Source: Nitrospirota bacterium (GTDB lineage: Bacteria; Nitrospirota; Thermodesulfovibrionia; Thermodesulfovibrionales; Magnetobacteriaceae). Taken from it: a stretch of 26,491 bases of DNA. The stretch is from assembly GCA_015233265.1 (NCBI GenBank), contig JADFXZ010000011.1:1-26491 (forward strand), given 5' to 3'. Of this stretch, positions 16,454 through 24,561 are shown piece by piece. Below the pieces are notes generated by a model. It ran no database searches and was not told the DNA's origin. It saw nothing but the letters and a program-made list of their open reading frames with translations. The position numbers were made by a program, and so were the translations under genes. The first letter of the stretch is position 1; each line of letters opens with the position of its first letter.

Positions 16454-17478
16454 AGTATAAGCATAACATCTCCGTAGGAGAAAAATCTATATCCAGCATC
16501 TACGGCGGCCTTGTAGGCACGCAGGAGCAGGTCTCTCCCCGCGAATGCGCAGGCAAGGAGCACTGGTGTGGAGCGTGGCAGATGGAAGTTAGTGATAAGC
16601 GCGCTGGCTGCCAGAAATTCATAACCGGGGTATATAAAAATATCTGTTGTTGCTGTTAACCTCTGGCCACCATTAACAGACTCGCTGGATTGAATTACTT
16701 TATACCTGCCGCGTGAGACAGCCTCGATGGCCCTTGTCGTTGTCGTGCCAACTGAGACAACCTTATTGCCGTTATTTTTAGTCTTTTTGATCTTATCAAA
16801 CAACGAAGTTTCGATGTCAAATCGTTCGCTGTCCATTTTATGGCCTGCAACGAGCTCGCTCTGAACCGGTTTAAACGTCCCCTGACCAACATGTAGGGTG
16901 ACGGTCTCAACTGATACGCCCTTGTTGTGAAATGTATCAAGAATCTGGTGTGTAAAGTGAAGCCCCGCGGTAGGGGCGGCTATCGAGCCGGCATTTTGGG
17001 CATATACGGTCTGGTATCGGGCTGAGTCCAGGGCACACGGGGGTCTCTTGATATATGGGGGCAGGGGCATCAAGCCATATTTTTGAAGCTGGCTATCCAA
17101 CTGACCCTCAGGGTGAAATAGCGCCTCCTTCCCTTGTGAAATATCCGCATAGAAGTCATCTGAAAAGAATACCCGGCCTGTGTACCTCCCCTTCGAGAGG
17201 ATTTGACAGGTGGCGGTTTCATTGATTTGTGTGATGACGATGTCGAGAGTTTTACCTGATTGCGTCTGTCCCACAAGCTTGACGGGGAGGACTTTCGTGT
17301 CGTTGATAATGAGCATGTCACCGTCATTAAAGTAATCCTGAATGTCGTGAAATTGCTTATGCTCGATGTGGTTGTCCCCTCGTGCCAACACCATCAGCCT
17401 GGAGTCTTGTCTTTGAGCCAGAGGATATTGGGCGATTAACTCCTCGGGCAGATCGAATAAAAAATCCGATGTCCTCAT
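16450..17478 (-). CDS. queA: S-adenosylmethionine:tRNA ribosyltransferase-isomerase
   Basis: Transfers and isomerises the ribosyl part of S-adenosylmethionine onto preQ1 at tRNA position 34, forming epoxyqueuosine. The family beginning MRTSDFLFDLPEELIAQ, the DSRLMVL motif, and later AAPTAGLHFT, HVGQGTFKPV, VSVGTTTTRAIE and NFHLPRSTPV are all present. I place the start at ATG 17478 (342 aa). The ATG at 17508 lies 2 nt from a TATAAT box and would be outside the transcript. No clear Shine-Dalgarno sequence precedes 17478. It is the first gene of the queA-to-dgkA operon. Confidence 0.96.
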   Translation of the reverse strand: MRTSDFLFDLPEELIAQYPLAQRQDSRLMVLARGDNHIEHKQFHDIQDYFNDGDMLIINDTKVLPVKLVGQTQSGKTLDIVITQINETATCQILSKGRYTGRVFFSDDFYADISQGKEALFHPEGQLDSQLQKYGLMPLPPYIKRPPCALDSARYQTVYAQNAGSIAAPTAGLHFTHQILDTFHNKGVSVETVTLHVGQGTFKPVQSELVAGHKMDSERFDIETSLFDKIKKTKNNGNKVVSVGTTTTRAIEAVSRGRYKVIQSSESVNGGQRLTATTDIFIYPGYEFLAASALITNFHLPRSTPVLLACAFAGRDLLLRAYKAAVDAGYRFFSYGDVMLIL

Positions 17479-17509
17479 ATGTATAAAAAAACAGTTGGCA
17501 TTTGGCATA

Positions 17510-17557
17510 ATTATACAATATTAGAATTACCTTTTATTAATGGATTTATTATATAAT
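17510..17557. promoter_or_regulatory. Divergent promoter region between queA and the proline-rich gene
   Basis: A TATAAT -10 box points left (17515-17510, minus strand) toward queA and another points right (17552-17557, plus strand) toward the gene at 17600. Both -35 regions are poor matches, so activators or AT-rich upstream sequence may help. The 36 bp between the boxes are very AT-rich. Confidence 0.5.
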
Positions 17558-17599
17558 CTGGACAAATGCAAAAATAAATTCAAAAGGGGAGGTTAAAAC

Positions 17600-18229
17600 A
17601 TGGGCTGTAAGAGAATCTTTAATTTAGTGACCACCGCGATGTTATTGTGTGGTCTAAGCGGTGCAGTGGAAGCAACCTCAGGCTCAATAACAATGCCTGG
17701 GCGCTCCCCCGCTGGTGAACTATCCAACAATATGGCTACAACGGGCAATAGCACCGGTCATGCTGTATTATTAGCAGAAGGCCCACCGCCCAAAGAAGGT
17801 GTTGGCAACATTGGACGACCACCGGCATCACGACCACCGGCAGGGGTTAGCCGTCCACCACGACCGGCTTCCAGTCCACGACCAGTATTCCGGCCGCAAG
17901 GACAGCCGCCTCGTCCACCTATGGCATCACGACCGCATATACTGCCGCCGAAACTTCAGGGACGGCCGCCGCGCCCACAAGGGCAACCATCGCAACCGCC
18001 GGTAGGGGTAACTCCGCCACCGCAGGGGACATCCCTGACACCAAATCCACCTCGTCATTGGAGAAGAGAACATCGTCCGCCACCTGGCTCACCACCTCCT
18101 GGCACACCGCCGCCAGCAGTGACTTCGCCACCACTGGTAGGGGTAACGCCACCACCAACTGGAGTATCTAAGCCGCAGGCAGGGGAATATGTCCAGCCAG
18201 TACCAACGCCGCGGCCATCGGCACCATAG
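17600..18229 (+). CDS. Secreted proline-rich protein, function unknown
   Basis: A 209 aa protein with a signal peptide (basic MGCKR start, hydrophobic core to about residue 25, cleavage likely near VEA). From residue 60 on it is dominated by Pro, Arg, Gly and Gln in irregular repeats such as RPPRPQGQP and VGVTPPP. It has no recognisable fold and is likely extended and basic in the periplasm or on the surface. GGGGAGG lies 7 nt before the ATG, supporting a real gene. A strong terminator follows, so it is a single-gene unit. Proline-rich composition makes homology searches unreliable. Confidence 0.75.
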   Translation: MGCKRIFNLVTTAMLLCGLSGAVEATSGSITMPGRSPAGELSNNMATTGNSTGHAVLLAEGPPPKEGVGNIGRPPASRPPAGVSRPPRPASSPRPVFRPQGQPPRPPMASRPHILPPKLQGRPPRPQGQPSQPPVGVTPPPQGTSLTPNPPRHWRREHRPPPGSPPPGTPPPAVTSPPLVGVTPPPTGVSKPQAGEYVQPVPTPRPSAP

Positions 18230-18261
18230 AAACTGTTATGCTTTAATGTACACGTTCACTG

Positions 18262-18300
18262 AAAAGGGCCTTGTGTCCTAAGACATGAGGCCTTTTTCTT
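18262..18300 (+). terminator. Strong rho-independent terminator after the proline-rich gene
   Basis: A near-perfect 16-bp stem: AAAAGGGCC TTGTGTC (18262-18277), loop CTAA, GACATGA GGCCTTTTT (18282-18297), with three G-T pairs and a T-rich tail. Confidence 0.9.
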
Positions 18301-18330
18301 AACTGTTGAGATAAAACTTTGAGAAATAGC

Positions 18331-18360
18331 TTGACAGAAACCCAGATAATTTTAAATAAT
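18331..18360 (+). promoter_or_regulatory. Promoter of the small periplasmic protein gene
   Basis: TTGACA (18331-18336), 18 nt spacer, AATAAT (18355-18360). The leader then carries an inverted repeat TATTCAG/CTGAATA (18361-18367 and 18392-18398) ahead of the ribosome site. Confidence 0.55.
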
Positions 18361-18432
18361 TATTCAGTCGGCATTTTGGGATGATGAGCCCGCTGAATAA
18401 CAATGGTCGCAATGAATAAGGAGGTAATACGA

Positions 18433-18801
18433 ATGAGAAAGTCGTTGGTTTTGGTTTTATTGATATTGGCTGCCGTTTTAATGCTATCGAGCATAGCAGC
18501 AGCCGACCCGCCGCTGAGGGACCCGATGATTTCTGGCAAGTTAGCAGAGGCTCAAAGAATGGTTGACGAGTGTTATCGTATGCACAAGATACACAGGTCG
18601 GCAGCCGCTGAACTCCACAGCCGCATCAACTATTATAGAGAACATGCCCTAAATACCGAAATTCGTCACGGCGGGTTTATACCCCGGCATGAGGCAATCA
18701 AGCTCAATAATGAGTTGGACAGGCTGCTCAGAGAGATAGAAACCCTGAGAGATGCCCCGCCGCCACCAATGCCGCCTCCGCCAATGCCGCCGATGAGGTA
18801 A
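18433..18801 (+). CDS. Small periplasmic helical protein with proline-rich tail
   Basis: A 122 aa protein. ATG 18433 is chosen because AAGGAGG lies about 8 nt upstream and the signal peptide then begins normally (MRKSLVLVLL, cleavage near AAA at about residue 23); an ATG at 18403 would add ten residues with no ribosome site. The mature part is mostly charged helix (about 35-105; KLAEAQRMVDECYRMHK, LNNELDRLLREIETL), possibly coiled coil. It ends in a short PPPPMPPPPMPP tail. I recognise no family. Like its upstream neighbour it is secreted and proline-rich, so the two may work together. Confidence 0.75.
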   Translation: MRKSLVLVLLILAAVLMLSSIAAADPPLRDPMISGKLAEAQRMVDECYRMHKIHRSAAAELHSRINYYREHALNTEIRHGGFIPRHEAIKLNNELDRLLREIETLRDAPPPPMPPPPMPPMR

Positions 18802-18836
18802 CTTGGAAGATATCTAAAGTTTTTTATAAATGAATG

Positions 18837-18885
18837 CCGTCTAAACGCCCTATGTTGCAAGACATGGGGCATTGAGCGGCTTTGT
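18837..18885 (+). terminator. Stem-loop after the small periplasmic protein gene
   Basis: GCCCTATGT pairs with ACATGGGGC (9 bp, one wobble) around loop TGCAAG, inside an outer GCCG/CGGC pair, followed by TTTGTTG. The T-tract is short, so termination may be partial, allowing read-through into the next small gene. Confidence 0.5.
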
Positions 18886-18917
18886 TGTCGCAGTCGAAAC
18901 AAGGAGATACATACACT

Positions 18918-19091
18918 ATGTCTATGATGGCGTTGGCAGTATCCTTTATAGCATGGGCAGTATCTTTTGTATGGCTTCACGTAGTTTTTATAAGAAACGG
19001 CTACGGCAGGGGTATGGCCATGTTTTTATCGTCCACGGCAGGCGGGCTTATATCGACCGCAGTGTATTATGCTGTGAGTTCCTTCTTTTAA
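18918..19091 (+). CDS. Small two-helix membrane protein, function unknown
   Basis: A 57 aa hydrophobic protein beginning MSMMALAVSFIAWAVSF, with two likely membrane helices (about 3-22 and 35-55) joined by a basic loop RNGYGRG. AAGGAG lies 11 nt before the ATG. An in-frame TTG at 18882 is less likely because it falls in the stem-loop. The last 66 nt overlap the end of the gene on the opposite strand. Membrane-like composition and the ribosome site support it, but I recognise no family. Confidence 0.55.
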   Translation: MSMMALAVSFIAWAVSFVWLHVVFIRNGYGRGMAMFLSSTAGGLISTAVYYAVSSFF

Positions 19092-20183
19092 TTTCCTATT
19101 GAAGGTCGCTCGTTTGTTACTGATTCCGCTTCTCAGTTGATCTTGATAATTTATCTTTATGTCGAGTAAAGCTCTACGGACAGAATCAAAGCTAGCGTTT
19201 TTTCCATTTAAACGATCGAGAAAACGATCAAATTGTTCTAAAAACTCTTTACTACAATTTTGAGCTACGTAATAAGATCTATTACGCTCTATAATGTAAG
19301 CTAATTTGTAATGTGATGATGTTCTATAATAACCCTTTGGCGTCCTGTAATATCTCCTATATGTGTATGTAATGTTTGTGGATTCTTTCTCTTTGTTAGG
19401 TTTACGTCCATGACCAGCATCAACGCTTGTATAAATATGAATATGTGTTTCCAATCTACTTTTTATAATAAGCATAAAAGTATTTAGTAAACGAACAACA
19501 TCAGATATGAGTTTTTTCAATTCCACATCATTACTGTATGTTGAAACTATTGACTTGAGTTTATTGACATCGTTGATTTCTATCGCAGAAATCATCTCTG
19601 AAAAAAAGCCAGCTTCAATTAATATTTTTTCGTTCAAAGATATTTCTTTTTTAGATATAAACATCTTCTCAGATACCTCACTCCATATGGTCAGAATATT
19701 TTTTATGGTATCCTGTGAACGTTTGACTTCTTTGTATATGCCTACAGCCTTCGCAGCGTTAAGCGATTCGGCGATTTCAATCGCGCGCTCAATGTCAGCG
19801 CCATTTGGCAATAGCCTGCATAAAAGCCTATTTCTGACAAAAGCATAAATATGCTGAATGTCAAGATACTCCATAGCCGCTTTGAGCGATGACCGGCGAA
19901 CATCATCGTCCATTTCCTCATCCATCGCGCATATCATCATATTAAGAGTAAAGTGGGCGTCACTGCTTCTGTTCAACTTCTCCATCAGTTTAGTAATGTT
20001 AAAATCATCGATAGAAACAACATCATACTCCTTGCCAAAGTCGAAAAACTGCGATATATCCCAGTGGTCACACTCTACCGGACCATCACAACCATACTTC
20101 CCGACAATATAACACTGGTCGTTTTCTTTATAAAGGGCCTTTCCTAATGGCCCTGATATGTAGACCTCTACTGCTCTATCCAT
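19026..20183 (-). CDS. Hypothetical protein, second gene of an AT-rich two-gene cassette
   Basis: A 385 aa protein that I do not recognise. The start (GGA 5 nt upstream) overlaps the zinc-ribbon gene by 16 nt, so the two form one operon. No signal peptide or membrane helix is evident. The middle (about 80-250) is mostly charged helix. A Tyr/Arg-rich stretch near 270-300 (TYTYRRYYRTPKGYYRTSSH) stands out and could bind nucleic acid. The tail is basic. The DNA is more AT-rich than the flanking operons, suggesting transfer. Confidence 0.7.
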   Translation of the reverse strand: MDRAVEVYISGPLGKALYKENDQCYIVGKYGCDGPVECDHWDISQFFDFGKEYDVVSIDDFNITKLMEKLNRSSDAHFTLNMMICAMDEEMDDDVRRSSLKAAMEYLDIQHIYAFVRNRLLCRLLPNGADIERAIEIAESLNAAKAVGIYKEVKRSQDTIKNILTIWSEVSEKMFISKKEISLNEKILIEAGFFSEMISAIEINDVNKLKSIVSTYSNDVELKKLISDVVRLLNTFMLIIKSRLETHIHIYTSVDAGHGRKPNKEKESTNITYTYRRYYRTPKGYYRTSSHYKLAYIIERNRSYYVAQNCSKEFLEQFDRFLDRLNGKNASFDSVRRALLDIKINYQDQLRSGISNKRATFNRKLKEGTHSIIHCGRYKPACRGR

Positions 20184-21016
20184 GTTATTCCTTTTTTCTT
20201 TAAGACTTTCTTAATTACAGGCAACATACCTCTTTCAGGGTTTTTGTACACGCCTTTTGAAATCCCTGTGACTGATTCAATTGCCTTATTATCAAAACCC
20301 CCGTAAATATGCACCTCAATGAACTCATCCGTAGGCCGCTTCCCTTCACTTTCTAACAGTATTTTAGCATATTGGGCTTCCGTAGTAGTAGAAAGTATTC
20401 TATCGTGAAGTTTGGCAACTGCCAGTTTATGGCGCTCCCCCCATGTTGAACAAAACCCATCAGGAACATCTGTAGATTTGATAATATTATGTTTGTCTAA
20501 AAAGGGATAAGAGTTGTTCTCCAAAAGGGTAGCCCTAGCTTCTATGGAGATTTCTCTGAGTGTCATGGAATATGGGCCGTATGATGTTAGACCTTTTTTA
20601 TCATAGGACAGGGCTGCGTATCGTATATGTTTTCCATAAGAGGCAAATAATATAGCTTCAACCCTCCTGCGCTGGCTGTCATCTTCAAAGACTGCCGGTA
20701 TTCTGCTTTCTCCTTCAACCTGCAAATGATATGTAGAGTATATCATACTGTCATCTGTAATAAAATCATAAAGTTTTTTTATATCCACATTAATAACCGC
20801 AAATGTTTTTTTCATGGCTCCGTCAAAATGGCTTAGCTCATTATGTGTCCCGTTAGCCTTTGCTATCTGTAGTGCATCGTTGTATCGTGCATTAAGCGCG
20901 TTTTGGTGAACTGTCTTCTCAGCAAATCTGACGTTTGGCGCACCAGCGTAGGTTCGACAAGTCGAACAATTGTCTAAACACTCTGAAACTTCTGCCCCAC
21001 ACTTAGTACATTTCAT
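20168..21016 (-). CDS. Zinc-ribbon protein with possible ADP-ribosyltransferase-like motif
   Basis: A 282 aa soluble protein from ATG 21016, chosen because GAGGA lies 7 nt upstream and the zinc ribbon then starts the protein; an ATG at 21079 would add 21 residues. Residues 3-20 hold CxxC-x10-CxxC plus an extra Cys13. The later part includes KGLTSYGPYSMTLRE, an Arg-containing block EARATLLENNSYPF, and near the C-terminus DEFIEVHIYGGFDNKAIESV. That order (Arg, then S/T-Y-G strand, then a Glu-x-H-I-x-G element) recalls ADP-ribosyltransferase-like families such as DUF3626, but I cannot confirm it. It leads a two-gene operon. Confidence 0.7.
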   Translation of the reverse strand: MKCTKCGAEVSECLDNCSTCRTYAGAPNVRFAEKTVHQNALNARYNDALQIAKANGTHNELSHFDGAMKKTFAVINVDIKKLYDFITDDSMIYSTYHLQVEGESRIPAVFEDDSQRRRVEAILFASYGKHIRYAALSYDKKGLTSYGPYSMTLREISIEARATLLENNSYPFLDKHNIIKSTDVPDGFCSTWGERHKLAVAKLHDRILSTTTEAQYAKILLESEGKRPTDEFIEVHIYGGFDNKAIESVTGISKGVYKNPERGMLPVIKKVLKKKGITWIEQ

Positions 21017-21069
21017 AGAATTATCCTCTATCCCAGCTATAGTTTTTATCAAAATATTAATGTCCAGAT

Positions 21070-21099
21070 AAGCTAACATAGCAATATAAGCAGTGTCAA
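21070..21099 (-). promoter_or_regulatory. Possible promoter of the two-gene cassette
   Basis: On the minus strand TTGACA (21099-21094) is a perfect -35 box; 18 nt later TAGCTT (21075-21070) is a weak -10. The leader to ATG 21016 would be about 45-50 nt. Confidence 0.4.
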
Positions 21100-21142
21100 A
21101 TGTTTATTGATTAGTATCGTAGATAGAGTGCGGAGGTGTATA

Positions 21143-21922
21143 CTAAATCAGACCAATATCTTGTTTCGGCACCCATCCGGCCTTGCCATCCGGCCTTTTT
21201 ATCTTATACCACTTGTCTTCGGTGTCTATTACCTCTACCTTCATTCCCGCGAATACTGTGAAAAATACCGTCGCCTTTTCAAATGGCTCGTATCTGGCCT
21301 CTGCTTTTTCTGTCAACACTATCGAATGCCCCGTATTCACACGCTCGTATAATTCATAGGACGATATTAGAAATAATACCGCTGCGGCTGAGATTATACT
21401 TGTAGAGAATTTGTTTTTTATCTTTTCGATAAATACTCCGGCGGTGAGAATTGCAAATATCAGCACATATAGAAACGCTAATAATATCGTAAGGGCAACT
21501 ATGGTAAGCGGGTTATATATCTTATCCAGCTGCCTGTTTAACCACGGCCTTGCCTCAGAAGTCTGCCGGTTTTTTATCAACGATTGCGCATACTCGTAAT
21601 TTGCCTTTAAGTCATCATCCGCCGGTATCAGCCTCATTGCCTTTTCGTAGTACAATAGTGCATAGCCTATGTTGTTCTTTTTTAAGAAGCAGTTGCCAAT
21701 GTTGTAGTACAGGCTGCCGCCCTCATAGCCCTCTTGAATCAACTTATAGTATTCCTTTATCGCCGCATCATATTTTCCCTCAACATAATACGCCGCCGCT
21801 GTTTTAAACGCCTCAGCAGCTGCCGTCTCAGCCCCGGCATGTACGGAAGAGGTTAGGGCGGTGAGCATCAGTATCGCTATCAGTAACCTGATTATTCTGT
21901 TCATATAGTAAATTCGCCTCAT
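21143..21922 (-). CDS. batE: BatE-like protein: TPR plus SH3 domain
   Basis: A membrane-anchored protein related to BatE of the Bacteroides aerotolerance cluster. I start at ATG 21922, one base after the batD stop; ATG 21904 is an alternative. Order of parts: signal peptide (MNRIIRLLIAILMLTALTSS), two TPR units (about 35-105; AYYVEGKYDAAIKEY, YYNIGNCFLKKNN), two membrane helices (about 135-190), then a bacterial SH3 domain (about 205-255, ending WYKIKRPDGKAGWVP). It probably acts as a periplasmic scaffold with BatD. BatA, BatB, BatC and MoxR are not seen in the window. Confidence 0.85.
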   Translation of the reverse strand: MRRIYYMNRIIRLLIAILMLTALTSSVHAGAETAAAEAFKTAAAYYVEGKYDAAIKEYYKLIQEGYEGGSLYYNIGNCFLKKNNIGYALLYYEKAMRLIPADDDLKANYEYAQSLIKNRQTSEARPWLNRQLDKIYNPLTIVALTILLAFLYVLIFAILTAGVFIEKIKNKFSTSIISAAAVLFLISSYELYERVNTGHSIVLTEKAEARYEPFEKATVFFTVFAGMKVEVIDTEDKWYKIKRPDGKAGWVPKQDIGLI

Positions 21923-21923
21923 C

Positions 21924-23771
21924 TTAAAACCGTATGTCTTCCATCTGGTCAATGAAGGCCTCAAGGTTTTTAAATGTCCTTGTCATCTCGTCCTTGGTCA
22001 GCCCGCCGCGGGCGTATCGCGTCATATCGCAGGCCTTGATTATCTCTTTAAGCATCTGCGTCTGAGCGCCCTTGTTCTCCAGCATTGAAAATATCTTATC
22101 GGTCATTATCTCTCCTGGTGGGATGTGGAGCTTATCGCCGAGGTAATCATAGATGGTCTTATGGACGGCGTCGTAGAACTCCTCGTCCTTGCCAGCCTCA
22201 AGTAAACCTGCCGCTGTCTTTAACCCCTGTCTTGCCTTTTTTGGCGCCCGGAGGCCCCTGGCATATTTTACATCACTGCGTATGCGGCTTCGTCTCCTGT
22301 CATATATCAGCACCCCTATATATACCAGCGGCGGCAGCAAGGCCAGAAATGGCAGCAGGCGAAACGGGATTCCCTGCCCCTCAGCAATTTTGGAGATCTG
22401 CCCCGGCCTTTCCTTTATGAACACTACGTCCCTGCCTAGTATTTCCTTCTCAAGCGGTTTGTTTTCCACAGTGGTTTGATCGGGACCGACAATCTTCGCC
22501 GAACCCGTTGTGGCCGGGCCGGTTACCTTTACCGGAAACGGCCCCTTTTTTATCGTCTGATAGGACTTCTTATCAGGGTCAAAAAACGAAAATGTTATCT
22601 CAGGAATTGCCGCAACTGAATTTGTCAGTGGAATGACGGCCTGTTCAAATTGCTTCGATACATTTTTATCCTGTTTGATCTGTGGGTCATAGTATTTCAG
22701 CGCCGTGTTTGTCTCATCTTTGTAGGGGACGGCAACGGTGTTGAAATTTCCCTTTCCCGTAACGGTCATCCTTAGGGTAACGGGGTCTCCGGTTTTTACC
22801 TCGGGCGGCATGGCGGCGGCGCTTAAGTCAAATGAGCCAACTGCCCCTTTAAACCACGCAGGTTTTCCCTCCTGCGGCAGCGGCAGGACTTTAAGCGCCA
22901 CGCTTTCTGATTTAAGCTCAATGGGCTCCGCCCTGGCCGAGTCAAAGAAGCTGCCAAAGAAATCGTCATCAAACGCACCGCGTGGAAAGTTGCCGCGGCT
23001 TGCCTTAATCAATATATTGCACCTTAACGCGGCAGGCCCGAGTTTTATCGAGTTCGCCGCAGATGGGGCATAGGCCGTTGCAGTAAACTCCACCGTGTCA
23101 TATGTCAGCCCATTTATAGTCTCTTTGGCCTGTACCGGTTTGTCGAAATTGCCTATTGAAAACCCCCCGTCTGCCATCTGAGGGAAGCTCACCTCGCGCA
23201 CAGTAATATCCCGGATGTGGAGTTTTACCCTGACAGTGAATATCTCGTTTACGTAGACGGCCTGTTTTGACGGCTTCAGCGTAATAAACACCCTGTCATT
23301 GATGCCTTTTTGGGCGTCAGGTGGCTGCTGGCCCTGGGGCTGTTGCGCCCTCGAATTCCCGGCAGACGGAGAGCTTTGGCTGTCGGTAACGCTGAGCGTC
23401 AGTTCATTCGACGTATATTTTTTGCCGTTATAGTCATGTGTAAGCGGGCCAATCTTAAACTCGCCAGCTTTCATCGGTACTATGAAATAATTATATGTGA
23501 CTGAGGTGGATGCCGCACCGTTTATGATAGACATCCGCGTTGCCGCACCGGAGTAATTGACCGAGAAACCATCGAGCTGAGGGGTAGGGGGCTGCGGTGC
23601 CCCTCTGTCGCCATTAACAATCAGGCTCAACTGTGCGCCTTCCCCTATTGACAGATTAGTCTTGTCGATGGCTATCTCAAAGCTCACTGCCGAAGCCCAA
23701 GCGTTCATCACCGACATAATTAACAATACCGACAACACTACACTGATTCGATACACGCGCATTTTATACAT
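21924..23771 (-). CDS. batD: BatD family protein
   Basis: A 615 aa exported, membrane-anchored beta-rich protein of the BatD (oxygen tolerance) family. It has a signal peptide with likely cleavage near AWA (about 26). Several Ig-like repeats start with the family pattern VSFEIAIDKTNLSIGEGAQL. A membrane helix near 475-495 (LLPFLALLPPLVYIGVLIY) precedes a cytoplasmic helical tail (DEEFYDAVHKTIYDYLGDKL). It starts 4 nt after mlaF ends, so it shares the transcript with the transporter genes. The biochemical role of BatD is not established. Confidence 0.9.
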   Translation of the reverse strand: MYKMRVYRISVVLSVLLIMSVMNAWASAVSFEIAIDKTNLSIGEGAQLSLIVNGDRGAPQPPTPQLDGFSVNYSGAATRMSIINGAASTSVTYNYFIVPMKAGEFKIGPLTHDYNGKKYTSNELTLSVTDSQSSPSAGNSRAQQPQGQQPPDAQKGINDRVFITLKPSKQAVYVNEIFTVRVKLHIRDITVREVSFPQMADGGFSIGNFDKPVQAKETINGLTYDTVEFTATAYAPSAANSIKLGPAALRCNILIKASRGNFPRGAFDDDFFGSFFDSARAEPIELKSESVALKVLPLPQEGKPAWFKGAVGSFDLSAAAMPPEVKTGDPVTLRMTVTGKGNFNTVAVPYKDETNTALKYYDPQIKQDKNVSKQFEQAVIPLTNSVAAIPEITFSFFDPDKKSYQTIKKGPFPVKVTGPATTGSAKIVGPDQTTVENKPLEKEILGRDVVFIKERPGQISKIAEGQGIPFRLLPFLALLPPLVYIGVLIYDRRRSRIRSDVKYARGLRAPKKARQGLKTAAGLLEAGKDEEFYDAVHKTIYDYLGDKLHIPPGEIMTDKIFSMLENKGAQTQMLKEIIKACDMTRYARGGLTKDEMTRTFKNLEAFIDQMEDIRF

Positions 23772-23775
23772 ATTC

Positions 23776-24561
23776 TCAGGTGCCTGTTATTATCTTAAAG
23801 TAATTGTCCGGCGATATTGACTCCTCCACCGCCCTCCTTTCGATAAATGTCCGAACTATAGCCTTGTCAGACTTTTTAAACTCATCAAGTGAGCCAACAA
23901 AGGACACTTCACCCTCGTCTAACATTACCACATAGTCGGCTATTTTGAAAATACTTGGCAGTTCATGGGTTACCACAACAACTGTCATCTTAAACACGCT
24001 ATGAAGTTTCAGAATAAGCTCATCGAGGCCGGCAGCCGTTACGGGGTCAAGACCGGCCGAGGGTTCGTCGAAATACATGATTACGGGGTCCATTGCCATT
24101 GCCCGCGCTATGCCAGCCCTTTTTTTCATCCCGCCGGAGAGCTGAACCGGAAAGAAATCGCCAAACCCTGAAAGCCCCACAAGGTCAAGCTTCATTCTGA
24201 CGATTATATCTATGACAGAACCTTTTAATTTTGTATGTTCTCTTAACGGCAGGGCTACGTTTTCGGCAAGTGTCATGGAGTTAAGCAGTGCCGCGCCCTG
24301 AAACAAGACGCCCATTTTTTTTCTGTACTCATCAAGGCTTGCATTGTCCATCGCCGCAATGTCTTTGCCGTGAATGTGAATGCTGCCGCTTGCTGGCCTT
24401 AAAAGCCCAATCAGATGTTTCAATGTTGTGGTCTTGCCGCAGCCGCTGCCTCCTACAATTACAGTGGTCATGCCCATGGGGATAGAAAAGGAGATTCCTT
24501 TAAGGATTTTCCTGTCCCCATAATATGTTACCAAATCTATGACTTCTATCGCGTTTTCCAT
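23776..24561 (-). CDS. mlaF: ABC transporter ATPase, MlaF-like
   Basis: The ATPase of a phospholipid-trafficking ABC system. It is 261 aa with Walker A GGSGCGKTT, signature LSGGMKKRAGIARA, Walker B VIMYFDEPSAGLDP and switch His in VVTHEL. The KKRAGIARA form is characteristic of the MlaF/MKL branch. The ATG directly follows the mlaE stop (TAGATG). No MCE-domain gene (mlaD) lies nearby, which is unusual. Confidence 0.94.
   Translation of the reverse strand: MENAIEVIDLVTYYGDRKILKGISFSIPMGMTTVIVGGSGCGKTTTLKHLIGLLRPASGSIHIHGKDIAAMDNASLDEYRKKMGVLFQGAALLNSMTLAENVALPLREHTKLKGSVIDIIVRMKLDLVGLSGFGDFFPVQLSGGMKKRAGIARAMAMDPVIMYFDEPSAGLDPVTAAGLDELILKLHSVFKMTVVVVTHELPSIFKIADYVVMLDEGEVSFVGSLDEFKKSDKAIVRTFIERRAVEESISPDNYFKIITGT

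Noticed and set aside
17506..17508. queA start at ATG 17508
   Set aside because: It lies 2 nt from the -10 box, and family homology begins at MRTSDF (17478).
17799..18158. Alternative frames within the proline-rich gene
   Set aside because: They arise from repetitive CCG/CCA codons read out of frame; only the 17600 frame has a signal peptide and ribosome site.
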